Source: Pseudodesulfovibrio sp. zrk46 (lineage in GTDB: Bacteria > Desulfobacterota > Desulfovibrionia > Desulfovibrionales > Desulfovibrionaceae). Taken from it: 64,000 bases of DNA. Shown here in pieces: positions 17,681 to 26,510 of this stretch. Where the stretch lies: assembly GCF_012516435.1 (NCBI RefSeq), contig NZ_CP051216.1, positions 2,701,669 through 2,765,668 on the forward strand, written 5' to 3'. The notes under the pieces are model-generated. The model saw only the letters and a program-made list of their open reading frames with translations, searched no databases and was not told the DNA's origin. Both the position numbers and the translations under genes were made by a program. The first letter of the stretch is position 1. Each line of letters begins with the position of its first letter.

Positions 17681-20600
17681 CTATTCCTTTTGTTCTTTCT
17701 TTCCGCGGACCTTGGAAGCCAAGCTCAAGATGGCTGTGTACAGAGAAGGTACAACGATGACACCGAGGATCGTGGCCGCGATCATGCCGCCGAACACCGA
17801 GGTGCCCAGGGCGTGGCGGCTGGCAGAGCCTGCGCCAGTGGCAACGACCAACGGGATGACGCCGAGGATGAAGGCGAAGGAGGTCATGAGAATGGGGCGG
17901 AAGCGCAGGTGTGCTGCTTCCAGTGCCGCATCCACATAGGACATGCCTTCCTTCTCGTGTTTCTCCTTGGCGAACTCAACAATGAGAATAGCGTTCTTGG
18001 CAGCCAGACCAATGAGCATGACCAGACCGATCTGCGCATACACGTTGTTGTCCAGTCCTCGCACCCATTGGGACGCCATGGCGCCGAAGATGCCGAGGGG
18101 GATACACAGGATGACCGCAAACGGGGTGGCCCATGATTCATACTGAGCTGCCAGCACCAGGAATACCATGACGATAGCCAGGGCAAAGATCAGGCCTGTT
18201 TGGCTACCCGCTGTTTTTTCCTGATAGGCGATACCTGTCCACTCGTAGCCGAAGCCGGTGGGCAGGTTCTCTGCCGCAGCGCGTTCGATGGCTGCCATTG
18301 CCTGACCCGAGCTGACGCCGGGAGCAGGAGTGACATTGACCTCGACAGTACGGAATACATTGTATCGCTGCACATACTCCGGACCGGTGATGCGTGAGGC
18401 TTCTCCGAGAGTGGAGAGCGGCACCATCTGGCCTTCGTTGGACCGCATGTAGAAGCGGCTCAAATCTTCGAGTTTGGTGCGGTAGTTGGACTCTGCCTGC
18501 GCCATGACGCGGAAGGTGCGGCCGTATTTGTTGAAGTCATTGATGTAGTAACCACCCAGATAGGTCTGCATGGTCTGGAATACTTCGTTGACGGGCACGC
18601 CCAGCTTTTTGACCTTGTCGCGGTCGATCTCCACGTAATACTGCGGAACGTTTGCCGAGAAGGTGGTGAAGGTCGAGGCGACCTCCGGCAGCTTGTTCGC
18701 GGTTTCCATGAAGTGGTGGGCGATGGCGTCCAACTCCTCAATGGTTCCACCTGTGCGGTCCTGCAGTTCAAATTGCAGACCGCCAGTGGAACTCAGACCG
18801 CGGATAGGCGGCGGGCCAAAGGCCATGACGATGGCTTCCTGAATCCCCCAGAATGCCTTCTGGGCATTGCCCATGATCGCTTCCAGAGACAGCTCGGGTG
18901 ACTCTCGCTCGGACCAGTCGTCCAGAATGACGAAGAGGGCAGAGCTGTAGGAAGAGTATGAACCGGTCAGCAGATTGAATCCGCCAAGGGAGACATAGCT
19001 GCGTACACCGGGAGCCTTGTCGAGGTAGTCTTCAACCTGTTTGATGACGGCATCCGACCGTTCAAGCGAGGCTGCTTCAGGCAGCATGCAGTTGACGATG
19101 AAGTAACCCTGATCCTCGTCAGGCACAAAGCCGGAAGGCAGGATCTTGAACAGGCCGCCACAACCGGCTGCGAAAATGGCTATGACCAGCAAACCCATGA
19201 CAGAGCGGCGCACGAGAGCGGCCACGCCCTTGTTGTATCGCTTGGTCACGGCTTCGAATACATAGTTGAACTTGCCGAAGAACCAACCCAAGGGGCCTTT
19301 GATGGGCGTGTAAGGACGCAGCAGCAAGGCACTGAGTGCCGGTGAGAGCGTCAATGCGTTGATGGATGAGATGAACACCGACACTGACAGGGTCAAGGCG
19401 AACTGTTTGTACAGCTGGCCCGTGATCCCACCCATGAATGCTACCGGCACGAACACCGCGATGAGCACCAGCGTGGACGCAATGACCGGTCCGGTTACTT
19501 CGTCCATGGCCTTTCTCGTGGCATCGCGTGGTGACAGCCCTTCTTCATCAATAATGCGCTGCGTCGCCTCAACAACAACGATGGCATCGTCAACAACGAT
19601 ACCAATGGCGAGGACAAGGCCGAATAGCGTCAATGTGTTGATGGAGAAGTCGAGGACCGGGAACAGGGCAAAGGTACCAATCAGAGAAACGGGCACCGTG
19701 ACCATGGGAATGATGGTTGTGCGCCAGTTTTGCAGGAAGATGAACACCACGAGGAACACGAGTATGAGTGCCTCGACAAGTGTATCCTGCACCTCGTCGA
19801 TGGAGGAGGTGACGAACAGAGTGGTGTCGTAGGGGATCTGATATTTGATGCCGTCCGGGAAGTATGTGGACAATTCGTCCATGGTCTTGCGGACGTTGTC
19901 AGCAACGTCGAGGGCGTTGGCGCCGGGCAGCTGGTAGATCAGCAGCGAGGCGGTGTCCTGCCCTTTGAGGCGGGAGAAAGTGTAGTAGTTCTTGGAGCCG
20001 AGCTCGACACGGGCCACGTTTTCCACGCGGACTGTGCTGCCGTCCTCATTGGCCTTGAGAATGATCTTGCCGAACTCATCAGGATCGGCGAGGCGGCCCT
20101 TGACGCGCACAGACATCTGGAACTGCTGTCCCACAGGGGCGGGCGGCATGCCGATCTGGCCTGCCGGGGCCTGAATGTTCTGCTCCTGCACGGCACCGAT
20201 AACGTCGGATACGGTCAGGCCGTAGCTCGCCAGTTTGTCGGGGTCGAGCCAGATGCGCATGCCGTAGTCCTTGTCACCGAACAGGGAAACATTACCAACG
20301 CCTTCAATACGGCGAAGCGCATCATACAGATTGATCTTGGCGTAGTTGTTCAGGAACAGAGAGTCGTATTGAGGCAGGTCGGATGTCAGGTTAATGATCA
20401 GAACGATGTCCGGGGACTGTTTCTGTACCGAGACACCTGTGTTGCGGACTTCCTGCGGGAGCTGTGCTGTGGCGAGGTTGACGCGGTTCTGAACGTCAAC
20501 GGTTGCCAGCTCGAGATCGCGCCCTAATTCGAAGGTCACGGACAGGGACATGGAGCCGTCGTTGGACGAAATGGAGGACATGTACATCATGTCCTGCGCA

Positions 20601-20812
20601 CCGTTGACCTGCTCTTCAATGGGAGTAGCCACGGATTCCATAACAGTCTGGGCATCGGCACCGGTGTAGGTGGCTCTAACGCTGACTGACGGCGGCGCGA
20701 TTTCCGGATACTGGGCGATGGGGAGCGACAGGGCACTCAGAACACCGACCAATAGAATGATAATGGCCACAACCGATGCGAAGATCGGGCGGTCAATGAA
20801 GAATCTGACCAT
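17681..20812 (-). CDS. RND multidrug efflux transporter, HAE1 (AcrB/MexB) type
   Basis: A 1043-residue proton-driven inner-membrane pump with the usual duplicated 6-TM plus large periplasmic loop architecture. The start [12 protein letters not shown] is the family N-terminus. Key features include [13 protein letters not shown] in TM4, whose paired Asp residues are the proton relay, and [18 protein letters not shown] in TM10 with the essential Lys. It exports hydrophobic drugs, detergents or solvents. It lies three bases downstream of its membrane fusion partner. No outer-membrane channel or dedicated regulator is adjacent. Confidence 0.96.
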   Translation of the reverse strand: MVRFFIDRPIFASVVAIIILLVGVLSALSLPIAQYPEIAPPSVSVRATYTGADAQTVMESVATPIEEQVNGAQDMMYMSSISSNDGSMSLSVTFELGRDLELATVDVQNRVNLATAQLPQEVRNTGVSVQKQSPDIVLIINLTSDLPQYDSLFLNNYAKINLYDALRRIEGVGNVSLFGDKDYGMRIWLDPDKLASYGLTVSDVIGAVQEQNIQAPAGQIGMPPAPVGQQFQMSVRVKGRLADPDEFGKIILKANEDGSTVRVENVARVELGSKNYYTFSRLKGQDTASLLIYQLPGANALDVADNVRKTMDELSTYFPDGIKYQIPYDTTLFVTSSIDEVQDTLVEALILVFLVVFIFLQNWRTTIIPMVTVPVSLIGTFALFPVLDFSINTLTLFGLVLAIGIVVDDAIVVVEATQRIIDEEGLSPRDATRKAMDEVTGPVIASTLVLIAVFVPVAFMGGITGQLYKQFALTLSVSVFISSINALTLSPALSALLLRPYTPIKGPLGWFFGKFNYVFEAVTKRYNKGVAALVRRSVMGLLVIAIFAAGCGGLFKILPSGFVPDEDQGYFIVNCMLPEAASLERSDAVIKQVEDYLDKAPGVRSYVSLGGFNLLTGSYSSYSSALFVILDDWSERESPELSLEAIMGNAQKAFWGIQEAIVMAFGPPPIRGLSSTGGLQFELQDRTGGTIEELDAIAHHFMETANKLPEVASTFTTFSANVPQYYVEIDRDKVKKLGVPVNEVFQTMQTYLGGYYINDFNKYGRTFRVMAQAESNYRTKLEDLSRFYMRSNEGQMVPLSTLGEASRITGPEYVQRYNVFRTVEVNVTPAPGVSSGQAMAAIERAAAENLPTGFGYEWTGIAYQEKTAGSQTGLIFALAIVMVFLVLAAQYESWATPFAVILCIPLGIFGAMASQWVRGLDNNVYAQIGLVMLIGLAAKNAILIVEFAKEKHEKEGMSYVDAALEAAHLRFRPILMTSFAFILGVIPLVVATGAGSASRHALGTSVFGGMIAATILGVIVVPSLYTAILSLASKVRGKKEQKE

Positions 20813-20815
20813 GGC

Positions 20816-22015
20816 TTAGTTTTCCTTTTGTTCAGTATCCTGAGGATTGCCCATGGAAGCTGCTTCGTTTTGGGGCGTATCCATGGGAACCACGATAGGC
20901 TTGATCTCCATACCGGGACGTACACGGCGAATGCCGTCGATGATGACGGTGTCGCCGGCGTTGAGGCCTTCAGTCACTACAACCATGTTGTCCGCTTCAA
21001 AGCCGATCTTGATGGGCTGGTTAACGACCTTGCCGTCGTCGCCTACTTTATAGATGGACTTCATACCCTGAGTATCCTGAACACCGCGGGTCGGGACGAC
21101 TACAGCGTCCTTGAGGCTCTCGATGAGGACGCGGACCTTGCCGTACTGGCCGGGACGGAGCAGGCCGTCAGGGTTCGGGAAAGAAACGCGGATGCCGAGG
21201 GTACCGGTCTGAGGATCGACAGCGCGGTCGATCATGCTGAACGATCCGTTGACATCGTACTTGCTGCCATCGGCCAGAATGAGTTCAATTTCCTTTTCGC
21301 GGGTTTCCTGCATTTCAGGATTACGGCGGGCGCGGATATAGTCGCTTTCAGGAATGCTGAAAGAAACGTAGACGGGGTCCACGGTGGAGACAGTGGCGAG
21401 CAGGGTGTTTTCGCCCTGACCAACGAGGTTGCCGAGGTCCACTTTCACGCGGCCAATGATGCCGTCGATGGGAGAGTAAATCTTGGTGTAGCCGAGCTGA
21501 ATACGGGCGTTCTCGACCTGAGCAGCGTTGTCGCGGACCTGAGCTTTGTAGGTCGCCAGAGAGGTCTGGTAGCTTTCGAATTCTTCGCGGCTGACCACGC
21601 CGTCATCATAGAGCTTCTTGAATCGTTCGTAGTCCTTCTTGGCTTTTGCCAACAAGGCCTGATTGTATTCGAGTCCGGATTCGGCCTGATTGAGATCTTC
21701 CTGAAAGGACTTGGGGTCGATGACAAAGAGCAGGTCGCCCTTATTGACCTTGCGGCCTTCATCGAATCTTTTCTCCAGCAGGAAGCCGGCAACGCGAGCG
21801 CGAACATCCACGGATTCAACCGCGCTGATCGTGCCTACGAATTCACCCCAATAGGGCATGTCCTTTTTGGCGGCCTTCATCACTTTCATGGGTACAGGAC
21901 CCTGTGTCTTTGCAGCTTCCTTTTGATCCTCTCCGAAACATCCGGGGAGAATAAGAAAGACAGTTGCAAGAAGGCAAAGTGGTAACACCTTGATATTGAA
22001 CTCTTTTTTAAACAT
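20816..22015 (-). CDS. RND efflux periplasmic adaptor (AcrA-type lipoprotein)
   Basis: A 399-residue membrane fusion protein. ATG 22015 gives a typical lipoprotein signal ending in LPGC, so the mature protein should be lipid-anchored. The frame extends to 22060, but that start has no ribosome site, whereas AAAGG precedes 22015. Domains in order are a lipoyl half (RVAGFLLEKRFDEG), an alpha-hairpin coiled coil (about 95-165), the second lipoyl half (YTKIYSPIDGIIGR) and beta-barrel/membrane-proximal domains. It forms the first gene of a two-gene efflux operon. Confidence 0.93.
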   Translation of the reverse strand: MFKKEFNIKVLPLCLLATVFLILPGCFGEDQKEAAKTQGPVPMKVMKAAKKDMPYWGEFVGTISAVESVDVRARVAGFLLEKRFDEGRKVNKGDLLFVIDPKSFQEDLNQAESGLEYNQALLAKAKKDYERFKKLYDDGVVSREEFESYQTSLATYKAQVRDNAAQVENARIQLGYTKIYSPIDGIIGRVKVDLGNLVGQGENTLLATVSTVDPVYVSFSIPESDYIRARRNPEMQETREKEIELILADGSKYDVNGSFSMIDRAVDPQTGTLGIRVSFPNPDGLLRPGQYGKVRVLIESLKDAVVVPTRGVQDTQGMKSIYKVGDDGKVVNQPIKIGFEADNMVVVTEGLNAGDTVIIDGIRRVRPGMEIKPIVVPMDTPQNEAASMGNPQDTEQKEN

Positions 22016-22253
22016 AAGACAGGCCTTTGAGATTGCGTTGGGGTCAGTGACATTCACCATAACTTAAGTAACTACGCATAGTAATCAGAAAGCAGGTAGA
22101 TTTTCAAACAATAATATTAAGGTTAAGAAATATATATAACGTCGATCGGGTATGCGAAGTGTGACGAGAATGACGCTGAAATGTTGACTCCGAATCCTCC
22201 AGACCTTACTTAAGTTGCCAACAGATTTAACGCATTTCACCGCGGAGGCGAAG

Positions 22254-22541
22254 ATGGCTGACAAGACGTGCAAAGAGAACCCCATGAAGGGCGTTCCCCT
22301 GGATATCAATTTCTCCACCTTCATCTATTCCCTGTCCTCGTCGGCCATGGTCGCCCTTGGCGAGGCAGCCGATCCTACCACCGGCAAGGTGGAGTTCCAG
22401 CCCCAGATGGCCAAACACACCATCGACGTGCTTGGCATGCTCAAGAACAAGTTTGAAAACGGGTTGGACGAGGACGAGAAGAAGCTGCTGTGCGAGATCG
22501 TATACAATCTCCGCATGGCTTACGTGAATAAGTCCAAATAA
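22254..22541 (+). CDS. DUF1844 family protein
   Basis: A 95-residue soluble protein with the DUF1844 pattern: DINFSTFIYSLSSSAMVALGE, then QMAKHTIDVLGMLKNK, then CEIVYNLRMAYV. The family is widespread in deltaproteobacteria and has no settled function. The frame opens at 22215, but ATG 22254 has GGAGG five bases upstream. It precedes argC by 49 bp and is probably co-transcribed. Confidence 0.85.
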   Translation: MADKTCKENPMKGVPLDINFSTFIYSLSSSAMVALGEAADPTTGKVEFQPQMAKHTIDVLGMLKNKFENGLDEDEKKLLCEIVYNLRMAYVNKSK

Positions 22542-22590
22542 CGCAGGCGGCTCATGTAGCCGGTTGCGGAAACAAAGAGAGAGTTTCTAC

Positions 22591-23646
22591 ATGTCCCATA
22601 CCATCAAGGCGGGTCTGGTCGGCGTTACCGGCTACACCGGCATGGAACTGGCCCGTCTCATGACGCATCATTCCTCCATGGAACTGGTGCGGGCCACCTC
22701 CCGTTCCGAAGCGGGCAAGACGCTGGCTGACATTTATCCCTTCCTGAACCGGCTGCCCCTTGGCGAATTGGTAATCACTCAGCCTGATCCGGCAGATCTC
22801 GCTGCCGAATGTGATGTGGTCTTTCTGGCCGTGCCGCACAAGACCGCCATGGAGATCGCCGCTGCCCTGTTGGAAGAGGGCGTGAAAGTGGTGGACCTGT
22901 CTGCCGACTTCCGTATTAACGATAAGGCTACCTACGAACAATGGTATGCCACCGAGCACACCAAGGCCGATCTCCTGTCCGAAGCCGTGTATGGTCTGCC
23001 GGAGCTTTACCTTGATCAGATCATGGGGGCGCGCCTGATCGCCAACCCCGGTTGTTATCCCACTTCCGCAATTCTCGGGCTGACTCCGGCCCTCGCCAAT
23101 AATTTGGTTGAGACCGAGAACATTGTCATTGATTCCAAGTCCGGTGCTTCCGGAGCTGGGCGTGGTGCCAATGTCGGTACACTCTTCTGCGAAGTGCATG
23201 ACTCTTTCCGCGCTTATGGGCTGCCTACTCACCGTCATACTCCGGAGATTGAGCAGGAAATTTCCAAGGTGGCGGGTGAAGACATTACCGTGTCTTTCAA
23301 CACGCACCTTCTGCCCATTGATCGTGGAATTCTCTCCACCATCTACACCAAGCTCAAGGGCGAGAAGACCCTTGACGAGGTGCATGAGCTTTACGCCGAT
23401 TTCTACTCTGACAAGCCCATGGTGCGCGTGCTGCCCAAGGGCCAGTTGCCAGAAACCCGTTTTGTGCGCGGTACCGTTTTTTGCGACATCGGACTGGTCA
23501 TCGATCCCCGCACCGGTCGTCTGATTATTCTGTCCGCTATCGATAACCTGTGTCGTGGCGCATCCGGGCAGGCCCTCATGAATGCCAACCTCATTTGTGG
23601 TCTCGACATCGACGAAGGATTGCCCATGGCTCCGGTCATGCCGTAA
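22591..23646 (+). CDS. argC: N-acetyl-gamma-glutamyl-phosphate reductase
   Basis: A 351-residue cytoplasmic NADPH-dependent enzyme of arginine synthesis that reduces N-acetylglutamyl phosphate to the semialdehyde. It has an N-terminal Rossmann motif GVTGYTGMEL, the catalytic Cys in ANPGCYPT, KSGASGAGRG, and the HRHTPEIEQE segment with the conserved His. Length fits the family (about 345-350). ATG 22591 is chosen over the upstream in-frame ATG because MSHTIKAGLVG is the family N-terminus. No other arg gene is adjacent. Confidence 0.96.
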   Translation: MSHTIKAGLVGVTGYTGMELARLMTHHSSMELVRATSRSEAGKTLADIYPFLNRLPLGELVITQPDPADLAAECDVVFLAVPHKTAMEIAAALLEEGVKVVDLSADFRINDKATYEQWYATEHTKADLLSEAVYGLPELYLDQIMGARLIANPGCYPTSAILGLTPALANNLVETENIVIDSKSGASGAGRGANVGTLFCEVHDSFRAYGLPTHRHTPEIEQEISKVAGEDITVSFNTHLLPIDRGILSTIYTKLKGEKTLDEVHELYADFYSDKPMVRVLPKGQLPETRFVRGTVFCDIGLVIDPRTGRLIILSAIDNLCRGASGQALMNANLICGLDIDEGLPMAPVMP

Positions 23647-23671
23647 TCGCAGATCGGATATATAGATAGTA

Positions 23672-23708
23672 ATGGCCCCGGAAGCATGTGCTTCCGGGGC
23701 CATTTTTT
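23672..23708 (+). terminator. argC terminator
   Basis: A perfect 14-bp stem, ATGGCCCCGGAAGC with GCTTCCGGGGCCAT, loop ATGT, followed by six T residues. Confidence 0.92.
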
Positions 23709-23729
23709 GGGTGTGGTTTACGTTGTCTT

Positions 23730-24920
23730 CTAGGCCTTTCGCAAGGTGTGAAGCGTGATTTCAGGCTTGGTTCCCAGGCGCATGGGCGGGCCCCAATAGC
23801 CGGTACCGACACTGACATAGATGAGCGTCTTCTCGTGTAGATGGAGCCCCTTCACATAAGGCTGGAAGAGGTCGATGGCCCATGTCCATGGGGCGAACTG
23901 GCCGCCGTGAGTGTGTCCTGAGAGTTGGATGTCGAATCCGACGTTGCTGGCCGCATAGATGGACTTGGGCTGGTGGGCCAGTAGGATGGATACATCGTGG
24001 TCCGGTGCGTTGGCCATGGCCTGCTTGGGGGATGAAGCGTGTTCCGGAACAAGGCGGTCGGCGCGGTAGTCGGTGACACCAGCCAGAAGGAGGCGGCCAT
24101 TGCCAGTGTCGATGAGGGTGTTCTCGTTGAGGAGTGGGCGCATGCCGAGGCGATTGGCCTCTCCTATCCATTCGTGGACGCCGGAATAGTATTCATGGTT
24201 GCCGGTACACATGAACACGCCGTGGGGCGCGGATAAATCGCCAAAGGGGCGGACTGCGCCATTGAGGGATGCAACGCTTCCATCCACCATGTCACCTGTA
24301 TGGACGATCAGGTCGGGAGACAGGGAGTTGATCTCATCAACCACCTGCTGCACCCAGGCCCCGCGAATGGTCGGCCCTACATGGGTGTCCGTGATCTGCG
24401 CAATGGTGAACCCTTCGAGTCCTTCCGGCAGGTCGATGACCGGCAGGTCGTTGTGAACGACTTCCGGCTTGCGGCGGGCACCATAGACTGCATATCCGGA
24501 AAGAGGCAGGGCGGCTGTCATTATTACGCCGTTGGTGGCGTTGAGCATGAAGCGTCGACGTTCCCTGTTCGGCTTGATGAAGTAGGGGCGCTTGCTCCGG
24601 CGTACGAAAAGCTTTGTCAAAGTACTCATGATGCCTTGGAACAGGATTGGCACATCTCGTAACAGCATAAGCACTACGATAAACGAGACCAGACCGAGGA
24701 AAGTGAAGCCTGCCCAGTCGAACACCTGGAGCAGAGTATCCGTACGGTCACCGCGCCAAAGATACCATGAAAGACGCTGGGCAAAGAGCAGCGTAATGAC
24801 CAACAGCCATGACGCTACCTTCCACTTTCGCGCGAGCGGTGCGGGATTGATGAGCCGCAACCCGAGGTACAAAGTCAGAAAGGTTGCGACGGATAATACT
24901 ATAATAAGCCACATGATCAT
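23730..24920 (-). CDS. membrane-anchored metallophosphoesterase
   Basis: A 396-residue protein. The N-terminal 130 residues contain about four hydrophobic segments. The C-terminal calcineurin-like phosphoesterase domain shows the full two-metal motif set: QITDTHVGP, HTGDMVDG, TGNHEYYSG, LLAHQPKS and SGHTHGGQ. Similar proteins include YkuE-type phosphoesterases. The catalytic domain may face the periplasm, since it follows a basic segment and hydrophobic helix, but this is inferred. The start at 24920 (MIMWLI) or the ATG two codons later are both possible. It converges on argC and is monocistronic. Confidence 0.9.
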   Translation of the reverse strand: MIMWLIIVLSVATFLTLYLGLRLINPAPLARKWKVASWLLVITLLFAQRLSWYLWRGDRTDTLLQVFDWAGFTFLGLVSFIVVLMLLRDVPILFQGIMSTLTKLFVRRSKRPYFIKPNRERRRFMLNATNGVIMTAALPLSGYAVYGARRKPEVVHNDLPVIDLPEGLEGFTIAQITDTHVGPTIRGAWVQQVVDEINSLSPDLIVHTGDMVDGSVASLNGAVRPFGDLSAPHGVFMCTGNHEYYSGVHEWIGEANRLGMRPLLNENTLIDTGNGRLLLAGVTDYRADRLVPEHASSPKQAMANAPDHDVSILLAHQPKSIYAASNVGFDIQLSGHTHGGQFAPWTWAIDLFQPYVKGLHLHEKTLIYVSVGTGYWGPPMRLGTKPEITLHTLRKA

Positions 24921-25274
24921 TCTCGTGGTTTCTCCGTTATACTTTCCTTATGAAATGGGGCTTAAACGATTGATTGTCAAATGTGTGCGATTTTGCGCAA
25001 CCGTTGCTGTGCTTTAGTTTGCCCCGACATGCTTAAAGGTGGCGATTGAGATCGATCCTTTTCACAAACCAGTACGGCTTCGCTGTCGCTTTAAATGCAC
25101 GTGGGTTCGATTGGATATCGGGATAAGAAATGACAGTGAAGGGAGCTGGTGTAGATGATTTTGGTCATCAAGAGGATAGTCGAGAGCGGGAAAGGTAACT
25201 TTTTTGTGTGTTGCTTTTTTACGATTATGAAACGGCAAGAGTCATGCCAATATTCCTTCTGAAAAAGGTCCTGA

Positions 25275-25322
25275 TTCGGGGTTGACACCGGGCAGGCTTA
25301 GAGCCTCATGGGCTACCCCGAA
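25275..25322. other. nested inverted repeat / possible structured RNA
   Basis: TTCGGGGT (25275-25282) pairs with ACCCCGAA (25315-25322), enclosing AGGCT-TAG-AGCCT (25294-25306). No T-run follows directly. Its role is unknown. Confidence 0.4.
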
Positions 25323-25494
25323 GCCGGGAGATTTTCACGTTTTTAATGTTCGTTTTTCTGTGGAAAGCGTCCAAAAAATGATTCCCAAGCGAGAGGCCTT
25401 GTGCTAGTTCAGTTTAATCATTTGGCGACGCTTTTTTCCTAAATCGCCACCCTCCATATCTGTCGAAAACGAATCCCGCTAGAATTGAAAAATA

Positions 25495-25521
25495 TTTTTT
25501 CTAAACTAGTTTTAGAAAAAA
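25495..25521. promoter_or_regulatory. perfect AT-rich palindrome, candidate operator
   Basis: TTTTTTCTAAA and TTTAGAAAAAA form a perfect 11-bp inverted repeat around CTAGT. It lies about 300 bp upstream of nrdG and 60 bp upstream of a TATAAT box. It could be a repressor or activator site; it does not match the NrdR box as I know it. Confidence 0.4.
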
Positions 25522-25580
25522 GTTAGATATTATGGTGTTTACGTACGTAGTACAAATGTGGAAAACTTTTCCTCAGTTTT

Positions 25581-25586
25581 TATAAT
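25581..25586 (+). promoter_or_regulatory. possible -10 box for nrdGD
   Basis: A perfect TATAAT lies within an AT-rich stretch. The -35 position 17 bp upstream (GTGGAA) is poor, so an activator or another start may be needed. The implied leader would be about 240 nt and include the folded region at 25691-25803. Confidence 0.3.
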
Positions 25587-25690
25587 CGCTGATAATCGGC
25601 GAATACGACTGTAAATAGCCTGATTAACCAAATAATTTTTGAATCCCCCCTGTACAAAAAACTGATCTTAATATAAATCTAGAAACACGT

Positions 25691-25803
25691 TTCGGCTACT
25701 TCCAACTGTGCAAATGGAAGTCCGAAAAAGACCGGTTGGACCGCACTTCGGGGGAAGTTCAAGGCGGAAGGCCGGTTACGCTTCAACGCGGTAATCAAGC
25801 CGC
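25691..25803 (+). ncRNA. structured 5' leader of nrdG-nrdD (unidentified, candidate cis-regulatory RNA)
   Basis: Three hairpins can be drawn by eye just before the nrdG ribosome site. Hairpin A: TTCGG and ACTTCCA (25691-25704) pair with TGGAAGT and CCGAA (25715-25726) across a two-base bulge. Hairpin B: ACCGGT (25731-25736) pairs with GCCGGT (25771-25776), enclosing CCGC/GCGG (25741-25744 with 25764-25767) and ACTTC/GAAGT (25745-25749 with 25754-25758). Hairpin C: GCGGT (25788-25792) pairs with GCCGC (25799-25803). It does not contain the cobalamin B12 box. The AAGGGAG ribosome site follows within 10 nt. Confidence 0.45.
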
Positions 25804-25826
25804 ATCCGTAAAGGGAGAATGAAAGG

Positions 25827-26510
25827 ATGAATGAGCCCGCAGGGGTCTGGAACTATGTGCGCGGTTTTGAGAACATGAGCCTATGCGATTGGCCTGGCCG
25901 CACCACATGCATCATCTTTCTGGGAGGCTGCAACCTGCACTGCCCGACCTGTCACAATGCTGACCTGGCTTGGGACATGCAATCGCTGCCCGTCATCGAT
26001 CAAAACCGTATAAAAGCATACCTGCGTGATCGAGCCGGCTGGCTCGACGGGGTCACTGTGACCGGCGGCGAGCCGACAATGGTGCCGGGCGTAGGGGAGT
26101 TGCTCTTCGAGATCCGTAAGTCCGGTCTGCCGGTCAAAATGGACACCAACGGCATGCGCCCCGAGGTGGTCAAGGATCTCCTTCAGTATAAGCTGGTGGA
26201 TACGTTTGCCGTGGATGTGAAAGGTCCGTACGCAAAGTATCCCGCTCTCACCGGACACGCCGTTTCCGAAATCGCGGCCAAAGCCAACCTCGAACGTATC
26301 TTCGAGATGGCCAAAGCCAAACCCGAGGCCTTCTACTTCCGCACCACCCGGGTGCCTGGTCTCACCGATGCCGATATCGAAACGGCTCAGAGCTATCTGC
26401 CGCTCGAATATGAACTGAAAATTCAAAAGTATGTGCCCCCAAGGAGGACGCAGCAGCATGCCCAGCCAGATAATGAAAAGAGACGGGCGGTTGGAGACGT
26501 GGTCAACTGA
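25827..26510 (+). CDS. nrdG: anaerobic ribonucleoside-triphosphate reductase activating protein
   Basis: A 227-residue radical-SAM enzyme. CNLHCPTC (Cys35, Cys39, Cys42) is the CX3CX2C motif for the [4Fe-4S] cluster that cleaves S-adenosylmethionine and installs the glycyl radical on NrdD. VTGGEPTMVPG is the SAM-binding GGE motif. ATG 25827 is preceded by AAGGGAG at nine-base spacing; a short ATG at 25819 out of frame stops at once. The 3' end overlaps nrdD by 53 bases, so translation is coupled. A longer-than-minimal C-terminal tail (ending RRTQQHAQPDNEKRR) comes from this overlap region. Confidence 0.93.
   Translation: MNEPAGVWNYVRGFENMSLCDWPGRTTCIIFLGGCNLHCPTCHNADLAWDMQSLPVIDQNRIKAYLRDRAGWLDGVTVTGGEPTMVPGVGELLFEIRKSGLPVKMDTNGMRPEVVKDLLQYKLVDTFAVDVKGPYAKYPALTGHAVSEIAAKANLERIFEMAKAKPEAFYFRTTRVPGLTDADIETAQSYLPLEYELKIQKYVPPRRTQQHAQPDNEKRRAVGDVVN

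Larger units (their letters stand above)
24921..25826. other. 906-bp gene-free region upstream of nrdG
   Basis: This is the longest gap in the window. No ORF looks real. It holds a nested dyad at 25275-25322, an interrupted dyad TGGCGA/TCGCCA (25423-25449), a perfect AT-rich palindrome (25495-25521), a TATAAT at 25581-25586 and a folded leader (25691-25803). The sequence from about 25330 to 25680 is strikingly AT-rich. Confidence 0.6.

Noticed and set aside
17681..22015. TolC-type gene at 52 kb as the RND outer channel
   Set aside because: It is 30 kb away and directly behind the adhesin; shared use is possible but not supported by position.
25091..25288. 65-codon minus-strand ORF in the nrdG spacer
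   Set aside because: Odd composition, no ribosome site, and it runs into the nested dyad; not protein-like.
25540..25826. Cobalamin riboswitch upstream of nrdG
   Set aside because: The conserved B12 box and GCCACTG segment are absent, although the region is folded.
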